The notes under the pieces were generated by a model. It saw only the letters and a program-made list of their open reading frames with translations. It did not search any database and had not been told where the DNA came from. The position numbers and the translations under genes are program-made. Below, piece after piece: positions 25,934 to 34,380 of a DNA stretch of 61,943 bases. This DNA comes from Actinomadura montaniterrae. GTDB lineage: Bacteria; Actinomycetota; Actinomycetes; Streptosporangiales; Streptosporangiaceae. Numbering within the stretch: position 1 is the first letter of the stretch; every line of letters begins with the position of its first letter. The stretch is from positions 1-61,943 of the forward strand of contig NZ_WBMR01000035.1 in NCBI RefSeq assembly GCF_008923365.1, written 5' to 3'.

Positions 25934-27130
25934 TCAGCCGCAGTTGCCCTGCGCGGGCTGCCCCGCGATGCGGGCGGCGAGCCAGTCGAGGGCGGGGGTC
26001 CCGCCGGCGACGGCCGCAGCGGCATGGTTCGCCAGCGGGACGGGCTGCCACTGGACGACGTTGCCGCGCGAGCACCAGTCCGAGCGCAGCTGCTCGACGA
26101 GACCGTAGGAGACGATCTCGTCGGCGGTGCCGTGGTACAGGTACACCGGGTAGCCGGGCGCGCGGGTGCCGAGCCGGTCGGCGGCCAGGCGCTCCTGCCA
26201 GTCGGGAGATGCGAGCGGGTCGCGCACGGTCAGCTCGTCGAGGGACTTGCCGAAGGTGGCGAGGGCGTTGTCGAGGACGCAGCCGCCGCGCAGCTCGGCG
26301 ACGACGGCGCGGCCTTCGTCGTTGAGGTAGCCGTCGAGGCCGAGTCCGGGGTACGCGGCGTCGTGGCCGATGGCGACCATCAGCTCCAGGCCGGCGACGC
26401 CTCCGCCGCCGGCCGCGCCCTTGAGCTCGTCGGCGGGGACGCCGCCGCTCGCGATGCCCTTGATGCGCAGGTCGGGAGCGTAGGTGCGGGCGAGCTCGGC
26501 GGCCCACGCGCCGGCGTGCCCGCCCTGGGAGTAGCCCATGACGGCGACGGGGGAGTCCGCGGTGACGCCCGCGTGCCGCGCCTCGGGCAGCCGCTGCGCG
26601 GCGCGGGCGGCGTCCAGCACCGCGGTGCCCTCGGGCCGGCCGACGAGGTAGGTGTGGTCGCCGGGGGTGCCGAGGCCCTGGTAGTCGGTGACGGCGACGG
26701 CCCAGCCGCGCTGGAGGGCGGCGTTGATCTGCCCGGCCTCGATGCTGGTGCCCTTGGGGAAGTTGACGGAGGGCGCGCACTGGTCGCCCATGCCCACCGT
26801 CCCGACGGCGTAGGTGAGCAGCGGGCGGGTGCCGGTACGGCCGTCGTCCGGGACGATGACGGTCCCGGAGACCTCGTCGGGCTTCCCGTTGACGTCCGTG
26901 GAGCGGTAGAGGACCTTCCACGCGTTGGTGAGCGTCGGGATGCCGGGCGGCAGGCGGAACGATGAGGGCTCCGCGCTGATCAGGTCCCCCGGCCGTGCGG
27001 CGGGCGCGGACTGCTGCCGGGCCTGTGCGGTGCCCGGGACGGCGAGGCCGGGGGCGGCCGCGGCGATGACGGCGGCGGCCGCCACTGCCAGCCGTCGCCA
27101 GGGGGTGGGTTTCCTGCCCGATTGGCGCAT
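25934..27130 (-). CDS. Secreted lipase (secretory lipase/LIP family)
   Basis: A 398-residue exported enzyme with a signal peptide (RR near residue 12, hydrophobic core, cut near AQA). It has the alpha/beta hydrolase features of the LIP family: VTDYQGLG, nucleophile elbow GYSQGGHA, and a C-terminal VYLYHGTADEIV with the acid, followed by NHAAAA for the His. Paired Cys residues (CAPS, GGCVL, WCSR, GNCG) suggest two disulfides. It should release fatty acids outside the cell. A 20-bp palindrome at 27271-27290 lies upstream and matches that before the acyl-CoA dehydrogenase gene. Confidence 0.9.
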   Translation of the reverse strand: MRQSGRKPTPWRRLAVAAAAVIAAAAPGLAVPGTAQARQQSAPAARPGDLISAEPSSFRLPPGIPTLTNAWKVLYRSTDVNGKPDEVSGTVIVPDDGRTGTRPLLTYAVGTVGMGDQCAPSVNFPKGTSIEAGQINAALQRGWAVAVTDYQGLGTPGDHTYLVGRPEGTAVLDAARAAQRLPEARHAGVTADSPVAVMGYSQGGHAGAWAAELARTYAPDLRIKGIASGGVPADELKGAAGGGGVAGLELMVAIGHDAAYPGLGLDGYLNDEGRAVVAELRGGCVLDNALATFGKSLDELTVRDPLASPDWQERLAADRLGTRAPGYPVYLYHGTADEIVSYGLVEQLRSDWCSRGNVVQWQPVPLANHAAAAVAGGTPALDWLAARIAGQPAQGNCG

Positions 27131-27270
27131 GTCTCTCCTTGGGGTGGGCCCGAGCAGCCCATGGCACGACGGCGGGGCGTCCGGGCTGCGGGGTGGGCGG
27201 TGGCCGTGAGGCCGCCCGGTGCGGCGCGCCGGGTGCCGTCATGAAACAGCGCCGGGCGGGGCGGGACAAT

Positions 27271-27290
27271 ACTTGAATTCGAACTCAAGT
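27271..27290. promoter_or_regulatory. 20-bp operator upstream of lipase gene
   Basis: ACTTGAATTCGAACTCAAGT is symmetric at nine of ten base pairs. It lies 141 bp upstream of the lipase start in an AT-richer patch of a GC-rich region. The outer arms ACTTGA and TCAAGT are identical to those of the operator at 28145-28164, so the TetR at 27408-28067 probably binds both. Confidence 0.75.
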
Positions 27291-27374
27291 CCATGTACCC
27301 GCGGGCGCGGATCTACGCGTTACGGGCACGGGTTCCAGGTGGTGTGGGCGCGGGCCCGGGCCCGGGCGGGGGTC

Positions 27375-27413
27375 GTGGACGTCAGGCGTGGACGTCAGGC
27401 GTGGACGTCAGGC
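27375..27413. repeat. 13-bp tandem triplication across the TetR stop codon
   Basis: Three copies of GTGGACGTCAGGC lie head to tail. On the minus strand each carries a TGA; the first one encountered is the stop codon of the TetR gene. The unit length is not a multiple of three, so the three TGAs lie in different frames. Confidence 0.88.
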
Positions 27414-28067
27414 GGCGGGGTCCAGGCGCAGCGCGTTGACCCACAGCGTGTTCAGCGTCTCCACCAGCTCGTCGAAGGCGATGGGCAGCCCGGCGACGAA
27501 GACCATGTACGCCATCCGGCTGACCATGGCCGACAGGGCGTACGCGGTGACGAGGGGGTCGATGGACGCGTCGGCCTGCCCGCGCTCCTGGAGCTCCTGG
27601 ATCATCTTGGCGTTGCGCTCGGCGAAGGCGGTGCCGCGTTCGAGGCGGAGCCGGTGGAAGTTCTCGTTGATCTGGGCGACCTGCTCGAACAGCGCCATGA
27701 GGCGGGCGTTGCGCCGGTACATCTCCAGGTACTCGCGGTTGGCGGCCTCGATGACGCCGCGCGGGTCGCTGACGCCGGTCCGTTCGCGCAGGTGGGGGTG
27801 GAGCATCTCCTCCTGCACCATCTCCACCAGCGCGGCGAAGATCTCTTCCTTGTCGTTGAAGTAGGTGTAGAAGGACCCGGCCGCGGCGCCGGCGGCCTTG
27901 GAGATGTCGGTGATGCGGGCGTCGAGGTAGCCGTCGCGCTCGAACACCTCCCGCGCGGCCTGGATCAGTGCGTTCCTGGTCCGTACGCCGCGCTTGCTGC
28001 GCGGCGTGGTCCGGGCCTGCCGCTCGCCGCCGGTCCTGCGTCCGGGATCGGTCTCTTCGGGAACCAC
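27408..28067 (-). CDS. TetR-family regulator of the lipase/acyl-CoA oxidation genes
   Basis: A 219-residue regulator with a basic N-terminal tail and helix-turn-helix GYLDARITDISKAAGAAAGSFYTYFNDKEEIFAAL. The C-terminal domain resembles acyl-CoA-responsive TetR proteins only in a general way. Start GTG 28067 is uncertain; there is no clear ribosome binding site. It is divergent from the acyl-CoA dehydrogenase operon, with an operator 78 bp beyond its start, and a second operator lies beyond its stop, in front of the lipase gene. The likely role is a repressor that responds to an acyl-CoA; this is inferred from gene context and shared operators. Confidence 0.9.
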   Translation of the reverse strand: MVPEETDPGRRTGGERQARTTPRSKRGVRTRNALIQAAREVFERDGYLDARITDISKAAGAAAGSFYTYFNDKEEIFAALVEMVQEEMLHPHLRERTGVSDPRGVIEAANREYLEMYRRNARLMALFEQVAQINENFHRLRLERGTAFAERNAKMIQELQERGQADASIDPLVTAYALSAMVSRMAYMVFVAGLPIAFDELVETLNTLWVNALRLDPAA

Positions 28068-28138
28068 TGCCGGTCTTCGCCTCTGTCCGGTCGCGCACTC
28101 GTCGGTCGAAGGCTAGCAGCGCCGCCGTGCCGGACCGC

Positions 28139-28164
28139 ACTTGAACTTGAAGGCAGATTCAAGT
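28139..28164. promoter_or_regulatory. 20-bp operator plus extra half-site before the acyl-CoA dehydrogenase gene
   Basis: ACTTGAAGGCAGATTCAAGT at 28145-28164 has perfect seven-bp arms. It is directly preceded by another ACTTGA half-site at 28139-28144. It lies 37 bp before the chosen GTG start of the dehydrogenase and 78 bp from the TetR start, where a repressor would block both promoters. Confidence 0.8.
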
Positions 28165-28201
28165 AGACATGGCGGCACGTCACCTGGAGGGGAGCCCCGC
28201 C

Positions 28202-29425
28202 GTGGAGCCGTTCGACTTCTCCGACCGCACGAAGCGGTACCGCGCCGACCTGCTGGAGTTCATGGACGAGCACGTCTACTCGGCGGAGGCCGTGTACGAG
28301 GAGCAGATGCGCGCGGCGGGGGACCCGCACCACCAGCCGCGGATCGTCGAGGACCTGAAGGCCGAGGCGCGCCGGCGCGGCCTGTGGAACCTGTTCCACC
28401 CGCACCCGGAGTGGGGCCCCGGCCTGACCAACCTGGAGTACGCGCCGCTGGCGGAGATCATGGGCCGCAGCGCCCACCTGGCGCCGGAGGCCACCAACTG
28501 CGCCGCGCCCGACACCGGGAACATGGAGGTGCTCACGCTGTTCGGCAGCGACGAGCACAAGGAGAAATACCTCAGGCCGCTGCTGGACGGGACGATCCGC
28601 TCGGCGTTCGCGATGACCGAGCCCGGCGTCGCCAGCTCCGACGCGACCAACATCGAGCTGCGGATGGAGCGCGACGGCGACCACTACGTCCTCAACGGCC
28701 GCAAATGGTTCGCGTCCAACGCCATGCACAAGAACTGCCGGGTGCTCATCGTCATGGGCAAGACCGACCCGGACGCCCCGCCGCACCGGCAGCAGTCGAT
28801 GATGGTCGTCCCGATCGACGCGCCGGGGATCACGATCGTCCGCAGCCTGCCGGTGTTCGGGTACATGGACCGCGAAGGCCACGCCGAGATCCTGTTCCAG
28901 GACGTGCGGGTGCCGGCGAGCGACGTCCTGAAGGGCGAGGGCGAGGGCTTCGCGATCAGCCAGGCGCGGCTCGGCCCCGGCCGGATCCACCACTGCATGC
29001 GCGCGATCGGCGTCGCCGAGCGCGCCCTGGAGCTGATGTGCCGCCGGGCGGACGAGCGGGTCGCGTTCGGGCACCGGCTCAGCGACAGCGCCAACATCCG
29101 CGACTGGATCGCCGAGGCCCGCATCGACATCGAGCGGACCCGGCTGCTCACGTTGAAGGCCGCCTGGATGATGGACACCGCCGGGAACAAGGCCGCCCGC
29201 ACCGAGATCGCCGCGATCAAGGTCGCCGCGCCGGACATGGCGCTGAAGATCGTCGACCGGGCCATCCAGGTGCACGGCGGAGGCGGCGTCACCGACGACT
29301 TCCCGCTCGCCAACGCCTGGGCGCAGCTGCGCACCCTCCGCCTCGCCGACGGGCCCGACGAGGTCCACAAGCGCGCCATCGCCCTTCAGGAACTGCGCAA
29401 GCACCGCACCCCTGCCGGTGCCTGA
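28202..29425 (+). CDS. Acyl-CoA dehydrogenase
   Basis: A 407-residue FAD enzyme of beta-oxidation. Motifs visible are [18 protein letters not shown] (substrate/FAD binding), [21 protein letters not shown] and, near the C-terminus, [19 protein letters not shown] and [15 protein letters not shown]. The form resembles the ACAD10/11-like branch. I prefer GTG 28202: it has GGAGGGGAG eight bases upstream and begins at the usual family N-terminus. The ATG at 28169 lies five bases after the operator and has no ribosome binding site. It is followed after 71 bp by an enoyl-CoA hydratase. Confidence 0.93.
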   Translation: MEPFDFSDRTKRYRADLLEFMDEHVYSAEAVYEEQMRAAGDPHHQPRIVEDLKAEARRRGLWNLFHPHPEWGPGLTNLEYAPLAEIMGRSAHLAPEATNCAAPDTGNMEVLTLFGSDEHKEKYLRPLLDGTIRSAFAMTEPGVASSDATNIELRMERDGDHYVLNGRKWFASNAMHKNCRVLIVMGKTDPDAPPHRQQSMMVVPIDAPGITIVRSLPVFGYMDREGHAEILFQDVRVPASDVLKGEGEGFAISQARLGPGRIHHCMRAIGVAERALELMCRRADERVAFGHRLSDSANIRDWIAEARIDIERTRLLTLKAAWMMDTAGNKAARTEIAAIKVAAPDMALKIVDRAIQVHGGGGVTDDFPLANAWAQLRTLRLADGPDEVHKRAIALQELRKHRTPAGA

Positions 29426-29496
29426 CACGGGGAAGGCTCCCCCTCGACCCCCTCGACCCTCGCGATCGGCGACGAGCACGACGACAGGAAACGAAG

Positions 29497-30294
29497 ATGC
29501 CCCCGAACACGCATGAGACGGTCCTCGCGGAGCGGCGCGGGCCCGTGCTGCTCCTCACGCTGAACCGGCCCGAGCGCCTCAACGCCTGGAACGACGAGCT
29601 GGAGGAGCGCTACTTCGCGCTCCTCGACGACGCCGAAGCCGACCCCGGCGTCCGCGCGATCGTGGTGACCGGCGCCGGACGCGGCTTCTGCGGCGGCGCG
29701 GACCTCGACGCCCTCCAGGAGGTCAGCACCGCCGGCGAGGTCGGGCCGGTCGAGCGGGCCCGGCCGCGCACCTTCCCGCTGACCGTCCGCAAACCCATGA
29801 TCGCCGCGATCAACGGCGCCGCCGCGGGGCTCGGCCTCGTCGAGGCGCTCTACTGCGACATCCGCTTCAGCACCCCGGACGCCAAGCTCACCACCGCGTT
29901 CGCCCGCCGCGGGCTGATCGCCGAGTACGGGATCGCCTGGCTGCTCCCGCGCCTCGTCGGCACCAGCCGGGCCCTCGACCTGCTGCTGTCGGGCCGCATC
30001 GTCAAGGGCGAGGAGGCCTGGGCGCTCGGGCTGGTCGACAGGGTCGTGGAAGCCGACGCGCTGCTGGACGCCGCCGTCGGCTACGCCGCCGAACTGGCCG
30101 CCCACTGCTCGCCCACCTCGATGAGCGTCATCAAACGGCAGGTGATGCGGGCCCTCGACACCGACTTCGCCACCGCCGTCAGCGAAGCCGACGAACTGAT
30201 GGTCGCCTCCTTCAACCAGCCCGACGCGGCCGAGGGCGTCACCAGTTACCTGGAGAAGAGGCCCCCGGAGTTCCGTCCCCTCGACCCCCGATGA
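29497..30294 (+). CDS. Enoyl-CoA hydratase/isomerase (crotonase) family protein
   Basis: A 265-residue crotonase-fold protein. Oxyanion-hole segments are GAGRGFCGGADLDAL and AAINGAAAGLG; AEYGIAWLLPRLVG carries one of the usual catalytic Glu positions. C-terminal SVIKRQVMRALD and EGVTSYLEKRPPEF are typical of actinobacterial enoyl-CoA hydratases. AGGAAACGAAG precedes ATG 29497. It forms a two-step beta-oxidation pair with the upstream dehydrogenase. Its stop lies 48 bp from the convergent LuxR-type gene. Confidence 0.93.
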   Translation: MPPNTHETVLAERRGPVLLLTLNRPERLNAWNDELEERYFALLDDAEADPGVRAIVVTGAGRGFCGGADLDALQEVSTAGEVGPVERARPRTFPLTVRKPMIAAINGAAAGLGLVEALYCDIRFSTPDAKLTTAFARRGLIAEYGIAWLLPRLVGTSRALDLLLSGRIVKGEEAWALGLVDRVVEADALLDAAVGYAAELAAHCSPTSMSVIKRQVMRALDTDFATAVSEADELMVASFNQPDAAEGVTSYLEKRPPEFRPLDPR

Positions 30295-30342
30295 GCCGTG
30301 ACCTCCGCCCCTTCCCGCTCCAGGCGGCACACGGCCGGGTGG

Positions 30343-33006
30343 TCACCGATGCGCCAGGAGGGTTCGGGTGTGGGCGCTTTCGGCCTGTGCGTCCAGGCGT
30401 TCGAACGCCGTGAGGGCGCGGGCGAGTTCGGCGCGGTCGTCGTGGAGGCGCCCGCGGGCACGGGCCAGGCAGGCCGCCGCCCAGGCGTTCTCTTCCGCGA
30501 GCGGGGCGGCCGCCGCCAGCAGGTCCGCCGCGTCGGGCAATCCTGCGGCCACGGCCAGCTCAGCGCCCGCCGCCCGCGCGTAGGCGAGGTAGTTGTCGAG
30601 CGGGGCGTCGACGGTGAAGGCCCTGCGTACGAGGGGTTCGGCCGTGTCGTACCGCTCGTCGTGGAGGGCGAGGCGGGCGTCGACGAACGCCGCGACCGGC
30701 GCCGTGCCGAGCGTGCCGCCGGCCATCTCCGCGGCGTGCGCCCGCCACCGCGCCACCGCCGTGGACTCTGGCTCGTCGAGCATCGCGCTGGCCAGCACCG
30801 TCAGGGTCACGGCCGGGAGCATCCAGAGCGGGGCGGGGCGTCCGGCGCGTTCCCACTGGTCCAGCATCCGCTCGGCGTGCTCGATCGCGTCGCGGAAGCG
30901 GCCGGTCAGCGCGAGCGGCTGGACGAGGCGGCTGGCCGTGATGTGGGTGTCGCGCAGCAGGTCGTCGTCGATGCCGGCGCGGGCGGCGGCCATCGCGCCG
31001 GGCAGGTCGCCGGTCATGATCGCGTAGATGCAGGCGCGGCCGTAGGTGTTGCAGATCTCCGGTGCGCAGTACGGGTCGTCGCGGTCCATGGACGGCAGCA
31101 GCGCGAGCCGTTCGCGGGTGACGCGGTCGGCCTCGCGCAGCCGTCCCGCGTGCAGGGCGGCGGTCCCGGCGGCGCACAGGCCGGAGCTGACCAGCACCGG
31201 GTCCGCGGCCGCCCTGGTCGCGGCGAGGGCGGTGGTGGCGAGGGCGGGGTCGGGTGCGCCCTTCACCGGGCCGGCCAGCCACGCGCGGGCGACCGCCAGG
31301 TGCGCCGTGACCTTCGGGTCGTCGGCGGGTGCGGCGGCGACCGCCTCGTCGAGGAGGCCGCGCAGACGCTCGTACGGGACGCCGGTCTCGAACGCCTCGG
31401 GGTACCGGCAGGCCGTCTCGACCGCGCGGGCCAGGTCGATCGCCCGGCCGCGGTCGTCGCCGGCCCGCGCCGCCTGTTCGGCCGCCTCCAGCAGCAGTTC
31501 GTAGACGTGCTGGTTGGACGTGGTGCTGACGTGCGCGCATCCGGCTCCGGCGCGCAGGTCGCGTGCCGCCGAGGCCGCGTCCGGTGCGACCGCCGCGGCG
31601 GTCCGGTGGTGGGCGAAGGACTCCAGCAGGTGGCGGCGGGCGTAGGTCAGGTGCGCCAGCGCGCTCGCCAGCCGGTGCGGCACCTCGCCCGGGCCGCCGG
31701 CCGCGGCGAGCGCGGCGCGCAGGTCCGCGGCCATGGCGTCGAAGTCCTCGCGCCAGGTGGGATCGCCGATCCGGCGTTCCGTGGCGGACGCCGCGGCGGC
31801 GGCCCAGCGGAGGTGGTGCGCCCGGGTCTTGTCCTCCTCGCCCGCGGCCGACATCTGCGCCAGCGCGAACGCGCGCACGGTCTCCAGCAGCCGCCACCGG
31901 CTGACCCGCCCGCGCACGTGTACCACGAGGCTCTTGTCGACCAGCCGGCCGAGCAGGTCCGCGACGCCCGCGCGGTCCCCGCCGACGGCGGCCGCGGCGT
32001 CCAGGTCGAAGGCCCCGACGAACACCCCGAGCCGCCGGAACAGCGCCTGCTCCTCCTCGTCGAGCAGGTCGTGGCTCCACGACAGGACCGCGCGCAGCGA
32101 TCGGTGCCGCTCGTCGCCGCCGCGTCCGCCGGACAGCAGGCGCAGCGCGTCGTCGAGCGCCGCGAGCAGTCCCGTGGGTCCGAGCGACGCGCCCCGGGCC
32201 GCGGCCAGCTCGATCGCCAGCGGCATGCCGTCCAGCCGCGCGCACAGGTCCGCGACCACCGCGGGGTCGGCCACGAACTCCGGGTCCGCGGCGAGCGCCC
32301 GGTCGCGGAACAGCCGCTCGGCGTCCGAGCCCAGCGGCAGCGGCGCGATCGGGACGCTGCGCTCGCCCGGGACGCCGAGGCGTTCCCGGCTGGTCACGAG
32401 GACGCGGGTGCCCGGGCAGGCGGCCAGGATCCGCTCGGCGAACGCGGCGGCCTCGTCGATCACGTGCTCGCAGTTGTCCAGCACCAGCAGCGACCGCCCG
32501 GTGCCGAGCCGCGCCGCGACCGCCTCCTCCAGCGGCTGGTGCGACCCCTCGGTCACCCCGAGCGCCGTCGCGACCGCGCGCGCCACGAACCCGTCGCGCA
32601 CCGGCACCAGGTCGACGAAGGCCCCGCCGGACGGGAACAGCGCCACGGCCTCCTCGGCCGCCACCGCGGCCAGCCGCGTCTTGCCCACCCCGCCCGGGCC
32701 CAGCAGCGTCACCAGCCGGGCCTGCTCGACCGCGGCCAGCACGGCGGCGCGCTCGGCCGCACGGCCCACGAACGTCGTCCCGGACACCGGCAGCCCGGCG
32801 ACCCGGCCCGGCTCCCGCTCCCCGGCGCGGGCCAGCTCCGCCAGCGCCCACCGGTCGGCCATGCCGTACTTGCGCAGCAGCGACGACACGTGGCTCTCCA
32901 CCGTGCGGACGGAGATGTGCAGCCGGTTCGCGATCTGCGCGTTGGACAACCGCGCGCCCAGCGCGGCCAGCACCTCGGCCTCCCGCTCGGAGATCCGCTC
33001 CGCCAC
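30343..33006 (-). CDS. Large LuxR-type regulator: N-terminal HTH, P-loop ATPase, helical repeats
   Basis: An 887-residue protein with an unusual order. The LuxR helix-turn-helix is at the N-terminus, about residues 1-60 (ISEREAEVLAALGARLSNAQ, NRLHISVRTVESHVSSLLRKYG). An AAA/STAND-type ATPase follows: FVGRAAE, Walker A LGPGGVGKTRLA, Walker B SLLVLDNCEHV and sensor VLVTSRERLGVPGE. The last 450 residues are Ala-rich helical TPR-like repeats. GTG 33006 is chosen because AAAGGGG precedes it and the HTH begins at once. It is divergent from the cupin/PPOX operon and likely controls it in an ATP-dependent way. Confidence 0.9.
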   Translation of the reverse strand: MAERISEREAEVLAALGARLSNAQIANRLHISVRTVESHVSSLLRKYGMADRWALAELARAGEREPGRVAGLPVSGTTFVGRAAERAAVLAAVEQARLVTLLGPGGVGKTRLAAVAAEEAVALFPSGGAFVDLVPVRDGFVARAVATALGVTEGSHQPLEEAVAARLGTGRSLLVLDNCEHVIDEAAAFAERILAACPGTRVLVTSRERLGVPGERSVPIAPLPLGSDAERLFRDRALAADPEFVADPAVVADLCARLDGMPLAIELAAARGASLGPTGLLAALDDALRLLSGGRGGDERHRSLRAVLSWSHDLLDEEEQALFRRLGVFVGAFDLDAAAAVGGDRAGVADLLGRLVDKSLVVHVRGRVSRWRLLETVRAFALAQMSAAGEEDKTRAHHLRWAAAAASATERRIGDPTWREDFDAMAADLRAALAAAGGPGEVPHRLASALAHLTYARRHLLESFAHHRTAAAVAPDAASAARDLRAGAGCAHVSTTSNQHVYELLLEAAEQAARAGDDRGRAIDLARAVETACRYPEAFETGVPYERLRGLLDEAVAAAPADDPKVTAHLAVARAWLAGPVKGAPDPALATTALAATRAAADPVLVSSGLCAAGTAALHAGRLREADRVTRERLALLPSMDRDDPYCAPEICNTYGRACIYAIMTGDLPGAMAAARAGIDDDLLRDTHITASRLVQPLALTGRFRDAIEHAERMLDQWERAGRPAPLWMLPAVTLTVLASAMLDEPESTAVARWRAHAAEMAGGTLGTAPVAAFVDARLALHDERYDTAEPLVRRAFTVDAPLDNYLAYARAAGAELAVAAGLPDAADLLAAAAPLAEENAWAAACLARARGRLHDDRAELARALTAFERLDAQAESAHTRTLLAHR

Positions 33007-33112
33007 CCGTGTCCCCTTTCCGTGGTGGCATCCGTGGTGCTCTGCGGCCGGCACGGATGACCGCGGATCCCCTCGGGGCGGACGCTGGAAGCACACCCGA
33101 CAGGGAGGCACC

Positions 33113-33655
33113 ATGAACACCCTAACCGCGCGCCCCGCAGCGGAGCTGGACGAACTGGTCATCGCGGTCCGCGCGGCCGTCGCCCGCGACGCCGGCCGGC
33201 GCGACACCGCGTCGTACGTGGGGGACGCGCTCCGCGCGCACCTGCCCTCGCCCGCCCTGCTCACCGCGGACCAGCTCGCCGGCGAGCGCGGCACGTACAG
33301 CAGCCACCGCCTGCACGTGGAGCCGGACGGCTCGTTCTCGATGGTCGCGATCGCCTGGCGGCCCGGCGCGCAGACCCGCGTCCACGATCACGTGACCTGG
33401 TGCGTGTTCGGCGTCCTGACCGGCGTGGAGCACGAGGACCTGTACACCCTCTCCGACGATGGCACGTCCCTGATCGAGGCGGGCCACAACGCGAACCTGA
33501 CCGGCGACATCAGCGCGTTCGCCCCGCCCGGCGACATCCACCGCGTCCGCAACATCGGCGACGAGACCGCGGTCTCGCTGCACATCTACGGCACCGACCT
33601 GAACCGCGTCGGCTCCAGCGCCCGCCGCTTCTACGACCTCCCCGTCCAGAGCTAG
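33113..33655 (+). CDS. Cysteine-dioxygenase-like cupin
   Basis: A 180-residue cupin of the thiol dioxygenase family. RVHDHVTWCVFGVLTGVEHEDLY gives the first two metal-binding His residues and GDIHRVRN the third; SLHIYGTDLN closes the barrel. Substrates in the family include cysteine and 3-mercaptopropionate, so oxidation of a small thiol with Fe(II) and O2 is expected. GGGAGG precedes ATG 33113. The stop codon lies in a 17-bp tandem duplication. A PPOX-fold gene follows, probably co-transcribed. Confidence 0.85.
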   Translation: MNTLTARPAAELDELVIAVRAAVARDAGRRDTASYVGDALRAHLPSPALLTADQLAGERGTYSSHRLHVEPDGSFSMVAIAWRPGAQTRVHDHVTWCVFGVLTGVEHEDLYTLSDDGTSLIEAGHNANLTGDISAFAPPGDIHRVRNIGDETAVSLHIYGTDLNRVGSSARRFYDLPVQS

Positions 33656-33674
33656 AACCCGTCCAGAGCCAGAA
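33641..33674. repeat. 17-bp tandem duplication across the cupin stop codon
   Basis: CCCGTCCAGAGCYAGAA lies at 33641-33657 and 33658-33674, with one mismatch. The first copy includes the final codons and TAG of the dioxygenase-like gene; the difference (T to C) destroys the TAG in the second copy. The second copy leads into the ribosome binding site of the next gene. Confidence 0.88.
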
Positions 33675-33685
33675 GGAGATACGCA

Positions 33686-34216
33686 ATGACCACACCGGAC
33701 GAGACCACCGAGATCCTGAACCGCCCGCTGAGCCGGGAACTGCTGGCCCGCGACCTGACGCGCCTCGCGTACGTCGCCAAGGACGGCACGCCGCGGAACG
33801 TCCCCGTCGGGTTCAGCTGGAACGGCGCCGAGATCGTCATATGCACCGCGAAGAACGCGCCGAAGCTCGCCCACCTCCGCGAGAACCCGGCGGTCGCCCT
33901 GACGATCGACACCGAGGTGCACCCGCCCAAGATGCTGCTCATCCGCGGCCGGGCCGAGCTCGACGTCACCGACGGCATCCCGGACGAATACCTCGAGTCG
34001 AGCGGCACCTACCAGATGACGGCCGAGCAACGGGTCGAATGGGAGGCGGGGGTGCGTTCGCTTTACCACGAGGGCATGGTCCGCATCGTCGTCACCCCGA
34101 CCTGGGCGAAACTGATCGACTTCGAGACGACCCTGCCGAGCGCCGTCGAGGAACTGTTCCGGCGGCAGGCCGAACGGCAGGCGTCCGGAGGCCGTTCGGC
34201 GGATTCCGAGGAATAG
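33686..34216 (+). CDS. Pyridoxamine-5'-phosphate-oxidase-fold (PPOX) protein
   Basis: A 176-residue split-barrel flavin or F420 protein. RDLTRLAYVAKDGTPRNVPVGFSWNGAEIVI, followed by APKLAHLRENPAVALTID, is the standard PPOX core. A C-terminal helix ending RRQAERQASGG extends it. Members bind FMN, F420 or heme; the cofactor cannot be fixed here. A strong AGAAGGAG precedes ATG 33686. It follows the cupin gene by 30 bp and probably shares its transcript. Confidence 0.88.
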   Translation: MTTPDETTEILNRPLSRELLARDLTRLAYVAKDGTPRNVPVGFSWNGAEIVICTAKNAPKLAHLRENPAVALTIDTEVHPPKMLLIRGRAELDVTDGIPDEYLESSGTYQMTAEQRVEWEAGVRSLYHEGMVRIVVTPTWAKLIDFETTLPSAVEELFRRQAERQASGGRSADSEE

Positions 34217-34278
34217 GAGTGTCTATTCTGCGAGGTGACGCCGGAGCCCGGTCGGCGCGATAGATCTCGCGTCGGCCC

Positions 34279-34314
34279 GCGGATCTGGCCGCGGATCTGG
34301 CCGTGGGTCTAGCC
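34279..34314. repeat. 12-bp triplicate repeat upstream of the CHAT gene
   Basis: GCGGATCTGGCC occurs at 34279-34290 and 34291-34302, with a degenerate copy GTGGGTCTAGCC at 34303-34314. It lies in the 164-bp gap before the CHAT-ATPase-TPR gene, in the likely promoter/leader region. Confidence 0.75.
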
Positions 34315-34380
34315 GCGGGACGGCCGGGAGCGAGGACGGGGTGCGATGTGCGCGATGGTCGCCGTAGGAGCCGGCTCCTG

